The notes below the pieces were generated by a model. It had not been told where the DNA came from. It made no database searches and was given only the letters and a program-made list of their open reading frames with translations. Positions 24,341 through 36,218 of a stretch of 64,000 bases of DNA are shown here, piece after piece; the first letter of the stretch is position 1; every line of letters starts with the position of its first letter. Both the position numbers and the translations under genes were made by a program. The stretch covers positions 39,865,744 to 39,929,743 of the forward strand of contig OW804096.1 in NCBI GenBank assembly GCA_942159475.1. The letters run 5' to 3'. The DNA comes from Sthenelais limicola. Its lineage: Eukaryota > Annelida > Polychaeta > Phyllodocida > Sigalionidae.

Positions 24341-24580
24341 GGTCATCTGTTTATGGTTTGAAGGTATGTGATTGGCTAATCTCCCCACGCGGTCAGCGCC
24401 CGGCGATACGTTAATTAGCGTTGTGTGAGGGGTGCATATATATATGCACCACGGTAGAGAATGCCGTGCGTGGGATGTACGCTGTAGTGTGGGACTGGAC
24501 TGGAAGCCATAGCCGTAGGTGCGAAGGCCTTACTAACAGCCAATCAGCTCCGTTGGCTGCAGCTCCCTTGTCTACATAGC
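24341..24580. promoter_or_regulatory. CpG-rich, CCAAT-containing block
   Basis: About 240 bp with unusually many CpGs. It carries GATTGGCTAA (inverted CCAAT, about 24,371), CCCGGCG, a homeodomain-type TTAATTAG (about 24,412), a perfect 20-bp palindrome (24,431-24,450) and AGCCAATCAG (about 24,538). The two CCAAT boxes point towards each other. It could be a promoter for an unseen transcript or an enhancer of the gene starting at 28.6 kb; function is inferred. Confidence 0.35.
24431..24450. repeat. Perfect 20-bp palindrome
   Basis: GGTGCATATATATATGCACC equals its own reverse complement. It lies in the middle of the CpG-rich block and could be a dimeric protein site. Confidence 0.85.
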
Positions 24581-26179
24581 ACCTGATTCAAAGGATTAGA
24601 TAAGGCATGCTAAGGCATGCTTAAACACCTCACAGACAGCTAAAGAATATTATCAGATGTGATCCACTATCAGTGATTGGCGTATTTCATAGTAACACAC
24701 TTGTTTCTCTGCTATTTATAGCAGAGAAACAAAAATCACCTGCAGCAGCCATCATTTGATGGTTCCTCGTTGGCCTTAATATTGCTGCGTTTATAGTATG
24801 AAGTTGCAGATTCCAATTTCCAATCTCAATTTTGCCATTAAAGCTGCATTCTCAGTTAACGTCAATCAATAAGATTTTCTACTTTTTATTCTGTTCTTTT
24901 CCTACCCATCTGAAAGTCATTTGACCAACATTGTGGATGATTTCACTCTGTTGTTGATTTCACTCTGAGGCTTACCAGGTAGGTAAGCCTCCTTCCTATA
25001 TAACCTGGGTTCGACCCACTAATTAGTCAGTTACCTGCCTAATTTCACCAAGGTTATACCATCACATTATATACCTGTACCAGGAATAAATACATCTTTA
25101 AACTTCATTACTTCGTCATCCTTTATGTTACATCCATTATAACAATATATATAATAGCTGATATTGCAGCTTTATAAATATCTTATCTCATGACAAAAAG
25201 GAGACCAGTATTCGGACTCGGATCTGGGCCTTGGGGTTAGAAAGTTGTATATTTTAGTTGTATAATAAGACAATAGACAATTGAGAAGGACAGTGGATAG
25301 GACAGGAAAGGGCCAAAAGGGGCTAAAAGGCAGGAAGTCTTATGTTTGATTGAAAGTAGCTGTGACTGCTCCACTCTGAGAGAGAGTGGGATGTCTTTGT
25401 TTGGGGCAAATGCTTACCTCACCCCTGCATGGCATGGTAAATCAGGGGGCACTACTGGCCCTGAGAGTGTGTAGAGTTGTGCATGATGTAATTAAAGCTG
25501 AATGTTATCCTCGGTAAAATCTTGTTACAAACCTGAGAGATATGCCAGAGAATAAAGCAAAGTATTAGATAAGGTTGTACATTTAGTGTGAGCCACTGAT
25601 ATGTGATACTGAGGAACATATTTCATTGAGTACTTTGTCATCTGGAACAGTAGTATATTATTGATAGTATCTGTCTTGTGTTTGATTTGATAAGTTACAG
25701 TAGAGTCTTGTATTTTAGTGTTAATTATCTCATTTTAAATGTAGGCAACGTCTGAAGACATCCATGGTGGACATGGCGTATTTTTCTAATATTGGTCCTA
25801 GATGAAAAAAAAGAGTTCACAATGAGTTGCAACTTACAACACGGATTTTACATAAAACATAAGACTAATTATTTTTCTAAAATGACTGACCGCTCCTCAA
25901 TTTCCATCAAAATCTCAAGAGGTGCGGTGTCATCTACGCTAAATCCTTATTCGCAAGATTTCTAGAAAGTATATATGCAAAGATAGACCCGCCTGTCAAT
26001 ATTTTACATCAATGACTGAATTGACTTTTAGTTTTATTTTAGATCAAAAAACGAAAAATTCTGTTTCATTGTCCATCGCTTTCTCATTTTTCATAGGGTC
26101 AACGGAATGAAATATAACAGGAAACGAAGCTATCCATATTGTCGGGCTCTACCAAGAAAATATCGAATATGTATCATGT
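24581..26179. other. Gene-free stretch
   Basis: Contains the hairpin at 24,702-24,731 and a tRNA-like GGGTTCGACCC at about 25,009, which could belong to an old SINE. Nothing else supported. Confidence 0.4.
24702..24731. repeat. 30-bp perfect hairpin
   Basis: TGTTTCTCTGCTAT and its exact complement are separated by two bases. The arms are too short for a typical animal pre-miRNA. Confidence 0.7.
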
Positions 26180-26316
26180 GGGTCAAGTCGTCAGATAATG
26201 TACAATTGTCCTTCAGTAATCCTCTCAAATAACCCAAATTTAAGACAAAAATGAGGTTAAAAAATGTTTAACATAACTGAAGATTGCTTTGAGTCTGTTT
26301 TCTGACGATCTGACCC
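26180..26316 (+). mobile_element. MITE family B, internally deleted copy
   Basis: Both ends are clear: GGGTCAAGTCGTCAGATAAT at the left and TTTTCTGACGATCTGACCC at the right. It has the left block CTCTCAAATAACCC and AAGACAAAAATGAGG but lacks the middle, giving 137 bp against about 250 bp for full copies. Confidence 0.8.
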
Positions 26317-28400
26317 TTATCATATGCGATCTGTCCAAAAGTGAAATTTCAGAATAATTTTAATATATATCTAAAAACTAATGCTCACAGTACGGCATAT
26401 TAGGCAATGCAACTATTTGTAATACGGTATATCAAATGAAGACCACTCAGACCAATATACGGCGTAGTTTGGAAATTATAGATTTGTTTGCAGACAAGTC
26501 TGGTGCAAGACTATGGAGGATGTGGTAAATGAGGCAGAATTCCAGAAGTGAGGAATTTTCCCTATCATGGTCCGTCTATGTCTGTGTGTCCCCAATCTAT
26601 TATATCATCATGGCATTCTGGTAAACTTCCTAATGCTTCCATGTCACTCATCTCCTAACTCCAGGGAAGTGTTGATTGCGTAGAAACATCGTCCATATTC
26701 AAAGATTTCTATAGATTTTCGATTTTCTAACAAGATAGTTGTGTATACTTTTGATCTGGTGGGTTTTGATCAGATGAAGATGGTGATCAATTATCATTGA
26801 GCACATCATTACACAGTGCCACCAGCCCTGTATAGCTATACTAGGCTGGTTATCAAAAGGTCATCACCCAAAAATCTATGTTTTCCAAATTTTAAGAATT
26901 CAATCAAAAGCAATTTAAAGCGTTTCCCCTTGACTTAAAAGTTTGTGTGGGCAATGTATTCCGTATGGAGCATACACGGCGGATTACTTCAGTCCTATAG
27001 CCCAAACACTGTGTACATTTGGTGAGACCTTTTTGTTGTAAAAGCTGGGAATGCAGTTTAATACCCTAGTAAATTAATGAAACCCGGGCACTGCTATACA
27101 ATAATATCACCAAAAAACGTATCTAGTGGTTGATTACCAACCATTTCAGTTTCCAAAAATGGTGTTGTCTCTTCTATAATGTCCTAAAATGAAAGACGTT
27201 AAATAAGTTAAGAGACGACAACTTTAAATGGAAAAGAGGAATGAATCAATGAAGAAGAGTGGAAGATATGATTGAATCTTAGAGTAATAGGATTGAATGA
27301 AGGAAAATCAAATGATAGCAAAGAGAAGAACGAATTTGATTCAATCAAAGGGAGATGTTTATCGAGGGGATATCGAAAGATAGAAACAAATATAGAACGA
27401 ATTGTATACGAATGTAGTAAACCCTATACATGTATCTAAAATAATTCTAAATTCTTCTCTTCTTCCTCTCCTTTCCTTTCTATTTAGTAATACATGTAGT
27501 TGGTAATTGATACATTTATCTTCGAAGACCTAGAACTTTGTTCTGCAGAAAATTGTATCATTTTGAGCTTCGCTTCGCTAAAAAAAAGAATTCATTGAAT
27601 TGAATTGATGCAAAATTGATTGATTTGGAAGGATTCAATTCAAAATATAAGTATACCGTTATCATCCCCCCCCCTCCCCCCCCCCCCCGATGTGCCCTGC
27701 CCCCTCTTGTCTATGATATCCCCCTCCAGTCTATGATATCCCCCCCTAATGTTTGTTATGACTAAAGGGTGTGAGTGAATGGGTGAGTGACCGAATGAGT
27801 GTTGCACGGCGGCGGAAAACCCAGTCAGCGCTAGCCTACACCCAATAACAACATCCCCATTTGCGCATGCTTCAGCAGAAGCCTATAGTCTGTTCACATA
27901 AATGATGAAACACAGTTATTTCCCCAAAAGTGCCCTGGTAATTAAAAAATGTCTATTGCATATTCTGAGAGTCTATTCCGTGTCAATAATGTTTATTCGT
28001 TATAATGAAGGGATATTTGATATTTGAAACAACTTTTTTTTTATGAAATCAAGTCCCGGAGTTGCGAATTCTTGCAGGACTTAGATGGTTTTGCTACATG
28101 AAAATTCCCGAGATAACAGTGAAACATTAAATATTAGTATAGTTAAAAATGGCGACAATAATGTGTCAAACCTATATTAGAAGGGCCTTTATAGTGTAGC
28201 TCTAGATACAATTGCAACACCGTTTACATATTAGTTATGCCACTGCGTTTTAAATAACTATAAATGTCAGCAAATATTTTGTTTTTCTTTGTTCCCATAT
28301 AGGGATCTAATACATTATTGCCTTTGCAAACACAACAAATATGAATATGTTTCTATGTATATAACACGAAGATTCAATCAGTCCACTTTAGAGCGAAATG
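26317..28400. other. Gene-free stretch upstream of the 28.6-kb promoter
   Basis: AT-rich with a poly-C tract (about 27,665-27,690). No exon or transposon end that I can support. Distal regulatory sequence for the plus-strand gene could lie here. Confidence 0.45.
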
Positions 28401-28427
28401 GCCGCATTTAGGGTCACGAGGTAACTG

Positions 28428-28440
28428 GGTCACCATGACC
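28428..28440. promoter_or_regulatory. Perfect palindromic ERE core (nuclear-receptor site)
   Basis: GGTCACCATGACC is an exact GGTCA-n3-TGACC inverted repeat, the core oestrogen response element. A further GGTCA half site lies at 28,412-28,416. The palindrome is about 100 bp upstream of a TATA box. Molluscan ER-type receptors are known to bind such elements, often independent of ligand. Use in this animal is inferred. Confidence 0.55.
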
Positions 28441-28529
28441 GTTTAACGTCGTTTAAGACTTTTTCTACAAAACTCCCGTATCGAGCGTAACTATAACCAA
28501 CCATAGCTGAATAACGGGTCGGTGCGGTG

Positions 28530-28535
28530 TATAAA
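28530..28535 (+). promoter_or_regulatory. TATA box of the plus-strand gene
   Basis: TATAAA is embedded in CpG-rich sequence (GGTGCGG before, GTCGCGCAGCTG after, the latter holding an E-box). Initiator-like sequence (CCAACTCAG) lies 27-36 bases downstream. The spacing suits transcription starting near 28,562-28,566. Confidence 0.55.
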
Positions 28536-28677
28536 GTCGCGCAGCTGTCGCGGCGATCCCCAACTCAGCGTTCAGACCGCGATCCGCCGTACCACTTGTG
28601 ACATACAGAGTGCTCTAGTGAGAGTTTTGCTCCTCCCTTTCATCCAATCTTTTGGTACCCCTACAACTCCCGACAGA

Positions 28678-28693
28678 ATGTCTGACAAACCTG
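28678..28693 (+). CDS. Minute first coding exon (Met-Ser-Asp-Lys-Pro)
   Basis: ATGTCTGACAAACCTG is followed by a perfect GTAAGT donor, giving five codons plus one base (phase 1). The ATG has A at -3 and is the first ATG downstream of the TATA box, with a 5' UTR of about 110 bases. Beta-thymosins (actin-monomer-binding peptides) begin MSDKPD, and the trailing G would fit the first base of an Asp codon. That is suggestive but rests on five residues and cannot be settled without the next exon, which I did not find in the remaining 35 kb. Exon status: moderate confidence. Thymosin identity: speculative. Confidence 0.45.
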
Positions 28694-29719
28694 GTAAGTC
28701 AAAAATATTAATTATTTTGCTTGTTATTGTCCGTCCACTCAACACGGACCCATATATTTTACAAGGAGCCAATGGATGGAGTAATTTATTTGGCAGTACT
28801 ATCTGAATCAACCTGCCTCTCTCTCCCTCTCTCCCCTGGCTGCACTGCATTTGCATTTCTAGGCCCTTTTTTATTCTTGGTTCAGTGGTTTGCACTGAAT
28901 GGGTGGAAGTAGGGAGGAAAGGGAGAAACGATTCAGTGCTGGAAGCGTAATACCACCGGCGCTTGCTTGCTTGCAAGATCTCAAACCCTCTTCTTTTGGT
29001 CTGCCCATCTTTGGCTGGCTGGGAGGTCCGACAGAGCGATATACATATATAATATTAATAATATTCCGAAAGATTTAGCGCTTTATATTGGGAATTATTG
29101 CTATAATCCACGGATTTATTAGCAATATTTGTAGTAGAATATAAAAATATTTGTTTTTTTTATTATTATTATGAGGACAATGATGACGGTCAGGACTTCC
29201 TGGTGGTGTGTTGTGGCTGGGAACCGTCAACAATTGCCTGAGTCATGCCATTGCCATATAATAGTAGCATTTCCCAACGCTGCTGGGGATGTCTGCTTCA
29301 TCCCCTTCTAATCTAGGTCTTCCACATGGACCATGCAGTCCTATGTTTTACAATCTGACTCAGTTTCTAGGCTGATTCATGGCATTGAATGATCGAAATA
29401 GAGACATTTCTCAGTGGATCCCCTTGCATAACATCCAACATGACCTCCTGGCTAGTTAACCTCTGGAAATACCTCCTGGTGGTTGCTATTACCTAAGCTA
29501 TTACTTACTATTTGATATTATGGGTTTATATAATATGGGAGGGATGGAATGCTGTGGAGGCGGTTCCCAGTTGTCTGCTAGTTGACCGGTGCCTGTGCCA
29601 GGGCTCCTGCCCCTTCTTTGTTGTCTGAGACTGCATGAGAGGGTTGTGACTAATCAGACCCAGAGCTACCCAGAGAACCCACCACCAGTCTAGACTCGCT
29701 CACCCACTACACACTGACA

Positions 29720-30070
29720 CACCCTATCTCTCTAGCTGTGTCTCTGTCTCTGTCTGTCTTCTCTCTCCCCTGTCTCTGGCTCTCTTCTCTCCTCTCTCTC
29801 CTCCCTCTCCTCCCTCTCTTCTCCCTCTCCCCTCTCTCACTCTCCTCTCTCTGTCTATCTCGCTCTTTCTGTCTTCTCAGATTGTCTGTGTCTCTGTCCA
29901 GTCTCTCCTTCTATCCCTTTCATCTCTCTGTCTGCCTCCTTCTGCCTGTCCATATTTCTCCCCGCCTGTCTCCCTCTTTTCCTAATTTCTTCTATAATTA
30001 TACCTCTTCAACACCCATAACGTCTCTAATAGTTTCTGCGTCTCTCTTTCTGCCTGTCTGTCTCATTCTT
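29720..30070 (+). repeat. Polypyrimidine tract
   Basis: About 300 bases dominated by CTCTCC and TGTCTCT units on the + strand. The 143-codon frame across it is an artefact. Confidence 0.88.
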
Positions 30071-30929
30071 TTCATACCTAATTCATACCTCTTTAATAAC
30101 CCAATTGTTTTAACCCATGCTCTGCTGCAGGCATGCTCAATCCTCTCACCTTCTCAACCATATCACTAGAACTAAACGCTCTCAATCGGCATTCAAAACC
30201 TGGCACATTGAAGATCATTTCTCTCTCTCTCAATCCACTTCCAAGCTATCATTATGTTTGTATTGCGCCATACAATCAAAAGCAGTATTGTCATAGGAGG
30301 AGTACTATTATAGGTTCACTGTGCAACAGAGCAATCCAATTCAAGATGGTTTCGTGGATGTGGATACATTACACCAATGCAATCATAAAATAACAACAGA
30401 GTGTAATATAGACTTTCAACCGGTGAAGCAACACATGGTGTACCGGTGGTGGTTATGATTTCAAATAGCTAATATTGATATATAGTTAATATTATTATAG
30501 CTAATATTAATATAGCTAATGTTAAAATAGTTAATATAGCCCAGTTAAACCGGTGAAATATTATTGGTCAATATTTTTTCCATTCAATTATATACGTGAG
30601 CAATCAGCAATATAGCCTGAGCAATCAGAAATGGACAATCAATTTCGAAAAGAAATGAATAAGTCAATTGTTGCCGAGGGAATGACAGAAGAAATAGCAA
30701 TGGAATAAGATGTATATAGAGTTGGGAGGAGACATTAGAGAAGGGAGGATGGAAAGTAGCATGAAAGTGGAACACAGAAAGCTTGGGTGGACTGGATAGG
30801 CATTGATAATAAAATGAACAGAAGAAATGGGAGAGAAGGGATAGAGATAGGAGACAGGGGAGACAGGGAACCTCTTGGCAAAAGGAGACAGGGGGATGGA
30901 ATTAGAAGTAAGGGCAGTATGCAGGTATG

Positions 30930-31180
30930 GGTGGGGAGGCTGAAGGGTGTCGTATTGGTCTTAGGTGCAGCCAGACCGTGCTGGGTTTGGACCCAGAGGC
31001 AGAGTCTGTTGTGGGTTATGGGTTCACACCCGGCTCTTGGCACAATTTCTCCTCCAGTGCCTGCTGACTGGGTCATAAAAAGTTGGCCATGTGTATGACT
31101 GTCTGTGGCACTATGTTAAAGATCCATTGCTAATATTTCTTGCAAATAGTAGGGTATAGCACCTGCGTTTCCTCTCAATG
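30930..31180 (+). mobile_element. SINE-like element
   Basis: A box-B-like GGGTTCACACCCG (31,020) is followed by a body that, from CCATTGCTAATATTT through AGGGTATAGCACCTGCG to TTTCCTCTC, parallels the element at 63,690-63,930. The 5' head is diverged. Confidence 0.5.
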
Positions 31181-31366
31181 ATAGATGGTCTTCCACCAAT
31201 TCCTGCTACCATCGGGGGAGATAAATAGTATGGTATAATATCATACAAAATATGGAATGGTGATAAAGGAAAAGGAGGGAGTGGGGGTGGTGGTGGGGAG
31301 GGTGGTGGTAGACTGTTGTCGTCTCCTCATCCTCCTGATGTTACCGGCACCATCGTCACCACCACT

Positions 31367-31390
31367 AGCACCACTATAGATAGTGGTGCT
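31367..31390. repeat. Short perfect hairpin
   Basis: The arms AGCACCACTAT and ATAGTGGTGCT are separated by two bases. Confidence 0.6.
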
Positions 31391-31502
31391 ACACCACACT
31401 TCCTACTATAGGGTGGTGGGTGTGGCCGGAGGCGGAGTGTCGAGGTCCACACATCCCTGTTGTATGTTTATGTACTATGGGTGACATTGGCGGGAAATGC
31501 CT

Positions 31503-31690
31503 TCCTCAATCCCCTCAATTAAGATCAGATAATCCCCTCAATTAACCCATATTTAAGTAAAAAAATAGGTTCAAAATACAGTTCAATCTAACGAAACAGA
31601 TTTTATAAATCAACGAATACCAAATATACTCTGATATACCAAAGATAATGTGAAATATCTACGAAAGAAAATTTGTAAATAAAAAAAGGC
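31503..31690 (+). mobile_element. MITE family B, diverged copy
   Basis: CCTCAATTAACCCATATTTAAG, AGGTTCAAAATACAGTTCAA, AATCAACGAATACCAAATAT and ACTCTGATATACC match the centre of the family. The termini are lost. Confidence 0.6.
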
Positions 31691-32570
31691 CTTTCATTTT
31701 TTTTTCATCCAATTAAGCCACACTTTTGATTTGTACATTAATTTTCTCAATTATACATTACAACCCCTAAATAATGGTAAAGGATATAGATGGTAATCAT
31801 GATAAATATTAAATTTTCATAAAATTTAGGGAAACATTTGATATGATGTTATACCTCGTTGTGCCACATTACCAGGAATAAACTGTAACCATTTATGTAA
31901 CTCCATTCATAACTGATTTTAAAACATGAATTGTTTTAATGTCTCAGAACTTAACTGAACTTTGCTCTGAGTTCCCGATGACAAATACTCAGTACTGGCA
32001 AAACGCCATTACAATTACAATTATTGTCCTGCCTGATGAATGATTTCATCTTTCACTTAAACACTTTTATTGAGATGCTTTGTGAACTGGGAAAGCTGTC
32101 CAAGCCCTGTATCGCGATTGTATTACAGAACGGATTGGCATTTGTCATATTGTTAAACAGGTTTTAAAACAGCTAATATGCCTTTTCACAAAAACCCACT
32201 CCTGTTTGCACTCGCTATGCAAGTTCAAACAATACAATATAATTCAATTGCCTGGTTTTTAGGCTGGGTTCACATACAAAGCAAAGGTAGATTGGCCCTT
32301 TGATAGGTCCCATTGAAAGGATGCCTATTTATAGTACATCGCGGTTCTGGGCCTGAATATACCGGTTAATGACAAATAAGAATAAGCCATTTAACTCTTA
32401 CCAATATTCCCTTAAAATTAGGAGGAGTTTTATTAGTTGAATGGCTAAATCTTGTTAGTAAATACTTCATAGAATTAAGAAGAATCATTGATAGATTGGG
32501 ATCATTGATACACATTTATTGATAATACTTTACATTAGGAACCGTTTTCCGTCTGTAATCCAAATTTAGA

Positions 32571-32776
32571 CAGTCTAGGCTCAAAGCAGATAAGAATGTT
32601 ATGTCAGTGATTGGACGCCTACTGCGCCAATAGCGTTTCTGGTCCAGGAATAGGCATCCTAATGGGATTATAATGGTATTTTGCGGTCCTAATGGGATTG
32701 TAATGGCATTTTACGGTTCGGAGCGAGATGCTTTCCCTCAGATTGAAAGGACTCCCTCAACTTTGAACCTAGACTG
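32571..32776 (+). mobile_element. MITE family A, full copy with two internal units
   Basis: The ends CAGTCTAGGCTCAAAG and CTTTGAACCTAGACTG are near-perfect inverted repeats. The interior has the GTGATTGGACGCCTACTGCG block, then two adjacent 30-bp units (CCTAATGGGATTATAATGGT and CCTAATGGGATTGTAATGGC, each followed by ATTTTrCGGT), then CTTTCCCTC. This is a good reference copy for the family. Confidence 0.9.
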
Positions 32777-33619
32777 AATTTGTTAGTTGTCATAACTGCA
32801 ACAACGCAATGCTACCTTCGCTCGTGTATGCAACACATTGACAATTACCTGCAGGTACATTTTAACATGATGACATGTTATGAATATGTTTTTACAATAG
32901 AGATCTACGTATTCATGTAACATAGCCGCAGGCGCTTATGTAATAGTATGCTGTGTATTACATTGGAAATGTATAGACTTTTGTTGTACCTTCTGAACAA
33001 AGGTATTGTAATGTGGCAAATTAGTCAATTTTCCTAATTCATTTAAAGTTTTACTGATCATTTTCGCTACATTGAGAACATTTCGTAGTATTTGATATGG
33101 TGTGATATTGTGTTAACATGTTATAATTTATTTTTAAATATTTCAACTCGATAAAACTGTAGAAAAATGTTGCATTCTTATGTTTGTTCAAATATATTTA
33201 TTCAGGTAGGTAAGAGGGGGGATAATTAATTATTTTTTATAAGATTTCTTAATGAGGCCATAATGATATAATCCATATTTCTAATTAGTCTAAATCGATA
33301 TAAAAGATATATTCATTTGACTTTTATAAATCATAAATTCCATAAATTGGCTGATAAGTGGTTATAAAATTTTAAAGATGATCCCCTAAATTGACCAGAC
33401 GTTGCACTCATATAGACATTATACATGTATACATACTCATGTATATTAGAGATAAATATATATAAATAAGGCTGACCTTAGGTCCCCTGTACTTAACAAC
33501 AGGCTGTGGCTCTACCATTTGATCCTGGCTAGAGACCTGTTGACCAGTGTGGCTGACCATCTGTTACTATAGTGACTGTAGTCATACCACATAGATCTGT
33601 GTTTCGCCTTACGCCAAAT

Positions 33620-33735
33620 GTACTACTGTAGGTGTTTGGACTGAGACCAGAGGCTTGAAGGGGTACTGGGTTCGAATCCTATAAGTAAGATTTGAGCAAG
33701 TCTTTGATTCTATTTGTTTAAAAAAATGAAATCTT
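33620..33735 (+). mobile_element. SINE-like head (tRNA box B)
   Basis: GGGTACTGGGTTCGAATCC is a strong tRNA box-B match. It is followed by AAGTAAGATTTGAGCAAGTC, resembling the ATAAGCGACTTGCCGAAGTG stretch at 63,756. It is a truncated element, not a functional tRNA, since no acceptor stem pairs. Confidence 0.5.
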
Positions 33736-33830
33736 GAAATAGAAACTCATGTTAGGGTCACTACCATGTTAGAAGTAATTAGAATTAGAATGTAAGAACC
33801 TCCTTTCTCACTTCTTTCTCAACAAATTCT

Positions 33831-33893
33831 TTGGTTTGGAGCGAGAGGCTTTTCCTCAGTTTGAAGGGATCCTCCCAATTCTGATCTTGACTG
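33831..33893 (+). mobile_element. MITE family A, 3' fragment
   Basis: TTGGTTTGGAGCGAGAGGCTT, CCTCAGTTTGAAGGGA and the eroded terminus CTGATCTTGACTG. Confidence 0.65.
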
Positions 33894-34067
33894 ATGAGTC
33901 TAGCTAGCTTGACTGGCATCGATTCACAACCAGGGAAAGAATATATGTATATTGTCTAGCATGAGGCATATGAAATATCGCAATTCATAAACTATTCATA
34001 TGAAGTTATTTATAAGTGTTGAGTTATATCAGTCTAGGGGTTGTAAGTCAGGCCAGTTGAGAGAGAA

Positions 34068-34139
34068 GAACTGCCAAAGCCTTCTTAACACACTGATCAT
34101 TCAGAACTGCCAAAGCCTTCTTAACACACTGATCATTCA
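34068..34139 (+). repeat. Exact 36-bp tandem duplication
   Basis: GAACTGCCAAAGCCTTC through GATCATTCA is present twice with no mismatch, implying a recent duplication. Confidence 0.9.
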
Positions 34140-35187
34140 TTCATGAAACGGGCCCCTTTGACAAAGCCCTCTCATCCAATATTCAACCTTAGTGAGGCGA
34201 GCCAATGCGGGCTAGCACCGGGAACCCGTCCAAAATAAATGAGTCACGTGGTATCGTCATCATCAGTTATAGACGGGTCCCTGGGCATCCTCCTCATACA
34301 CACAGGCTGCAAAAAGCTATAAAAGTGTCATTTATTTTTTGGAAAAAAAGAAAAAAAATCCGTAACAAGCTGAGTCTGAGGTCAACATGATGCATGTTGA
34401 TATACATGTAATAATATAGCATGAAATATATATTTAAAAATCCCAGTATTTCAGCTTTATCTTTGTGAAACGTCTGGAACATGACATATTGTACATGCCA
34501 CAGTAGTTTAGGGACCACTTCTCTAAACAGGAAATTTTAAGTTTGGTCATACGAGGAAAATTGGGCAAACTTGATGAACACAATTGAACTTCAATGAAAG
34601 CCATATACACATTTAACACTCAAGACCTGCCATGTTAAGTACATGATATTGATAATTATATATATTTGGCTACTCAGTTCACCAAAAAGATACAATACAA
34701 TCGCTGATTAAAGAAATGGTATGTTGTTCCAACGATAGAGGCCATCTACGTCTAACAGGACAAGACATTGTCATGACAAAGGAAAATACAGACATATACC
34801 ATTATAGCTTTGGATATCAATAATAAGAGGACAACATGGGATTTTTGTCACATGATTCACACCAAATTATTCCTGGCTCTCCTCTGTATCAATAATTCAT
34901 GGACATGAGCGTTGTACTGTCACCCAAACATCGCCCATAATAGTTGATCTGCATAGGTCGCTGAACATGTCAATTACAATGATTGAATGGGCGAAGCCGG
35001 CATATGGATATTCCGGTTAATGGTGGTCAGAATTGGCGAAGTCATTTTGGCTTTTGTATTGACTGTTCAAGGGATGTCTGAGGCGAAATATTTCTTTACA
35101 AATGAATACATTCCCACACTTGTGTTTAGAATAGATGGATCTGTGGCGTTGACTCTATAGCCTTCATAACTCCTGCAAAGCTCCCAC

Positions 35188-35396
35188 AATAGGGGATGTG
35201 CATGTCCCAGCATACAGTGCATGCTGGGATGGATACAATTCAAGGTTGATATGCATCTATCGAAAAAAAGCAAGTATTTTTTCACAAATATCATAGCTTG
35301 TATAAATGATCAATAATAAATAGCCCATGCTGGACATGAGATGTTTTCTATACGTTTTGCACTGACAGATACGGCGGACATGCAAAATCCCCTATT
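35188..35396 (-). mobile_element. MITE family C, internally deleted copy
   Basis: The ends are AATAGGGGATGTGCATG and CATGCAAAATCCCCTATT. It keeps GTGCATGCTGGGATGGAT and CACAAATATCATAGCTTGT but lacks part of the centre (209 bp against about 350 bp). Confidence 0.8.
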
Positions 35397-35569
35397 GCGC
35401 CAATGCGTCTACGGCTTTATGATTTCATGACAACCCATGTTTTGGTTGTTTGCTTGCGTTATGCCCTTTCAACAATCAATCAAGGTTTTTAAAGGCAGTT
35501 CCTAGGTTAATCAAAAGCGCATATCCAGTATGGTCAAAACGTTATAATACATTTATATGATCCAAAATC

Positions 35570-35830
35570 AAATCCAAAATGGAATCAATTCAAACTCCTT
35601 CATTCTTGACGAAGGCTACCATAGGATTTGAACCCAGTACCCCTTCAAACCAAATCCAAAATGGCGTCCATTGAAAGTCCTCTATTTCTTTGGAAAGTTG
35701 CCATGGAATTCTGTCCATTTCAACCCTCTAAACACAAAGCCAACTGTTTGAAGACCAACTCCCATACTTCTATAATACAGAGTCTACCAAATGGCTTCAA
35801 TTCAAACCCCTCTATAGGATGGAATATGAC
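35570..35830 (+). repeat. Degenerate tandem repeat, about four units
   Basis: AAATGG, a short gap, CATT/AATTCAAA and CCTCT motifs recur at about 35,577, 35,657, 35,700 and 35,788. The spacing is irregular and divergence high. Confidence 0.4.
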
Positions 35831-36218
35831 CTCGAGGCAACTTCTGATTGGCGGTGACTAAGGAAATTATTGATCACGTGGACTTGTGAACACACAGAAG
35901 ATAGATTAGACCGCCCCCAGACACCTTGGCATCGGTATTGAACGCCCTGAGACACATCTCTTAGCTCTTATTAATATTATTGCTGAGTACGTTTTTGCGT
36001 TTCATGCCTATTTAATGTCTCGACCATTCTATATCAGATCCATGAACGCCTCCAACCAACACTCTCAGTATCTATTAAGCTTATTCCTGTGTTCTTGAAG
36101 TCACTAAAGGAGGTGTTTGATGTTCAGAATGTTCTGTATTAATAAGCTTCTATATTGAACGCTTTTCAGACTAATGTGCAATGTCATTAGTAACACATTG
36201 CATTTCATGGACCCGTTT

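Noticed and set aside
24702..24731. Perfect hairpin considered as a microRNA precursor
   Set aside because: A 14-bp stem with a 2-base loop is far shorter than animal pre-miRNAs.
33180..33220. ATTTATTCAG-GTAGGTAAG as a possible third ratchet point
   Set aside because: The preceding tract is interrupted by purines (CAAATATATTT), the abutting donor is weak, and there is no second GTGAGTATGT donor.
33625..33690. Possible tRNA gene because of GGTTCGAATCC
   Set aside because: No pairing acceptor or anticodon stem upstream; fits a truncated SINE better.
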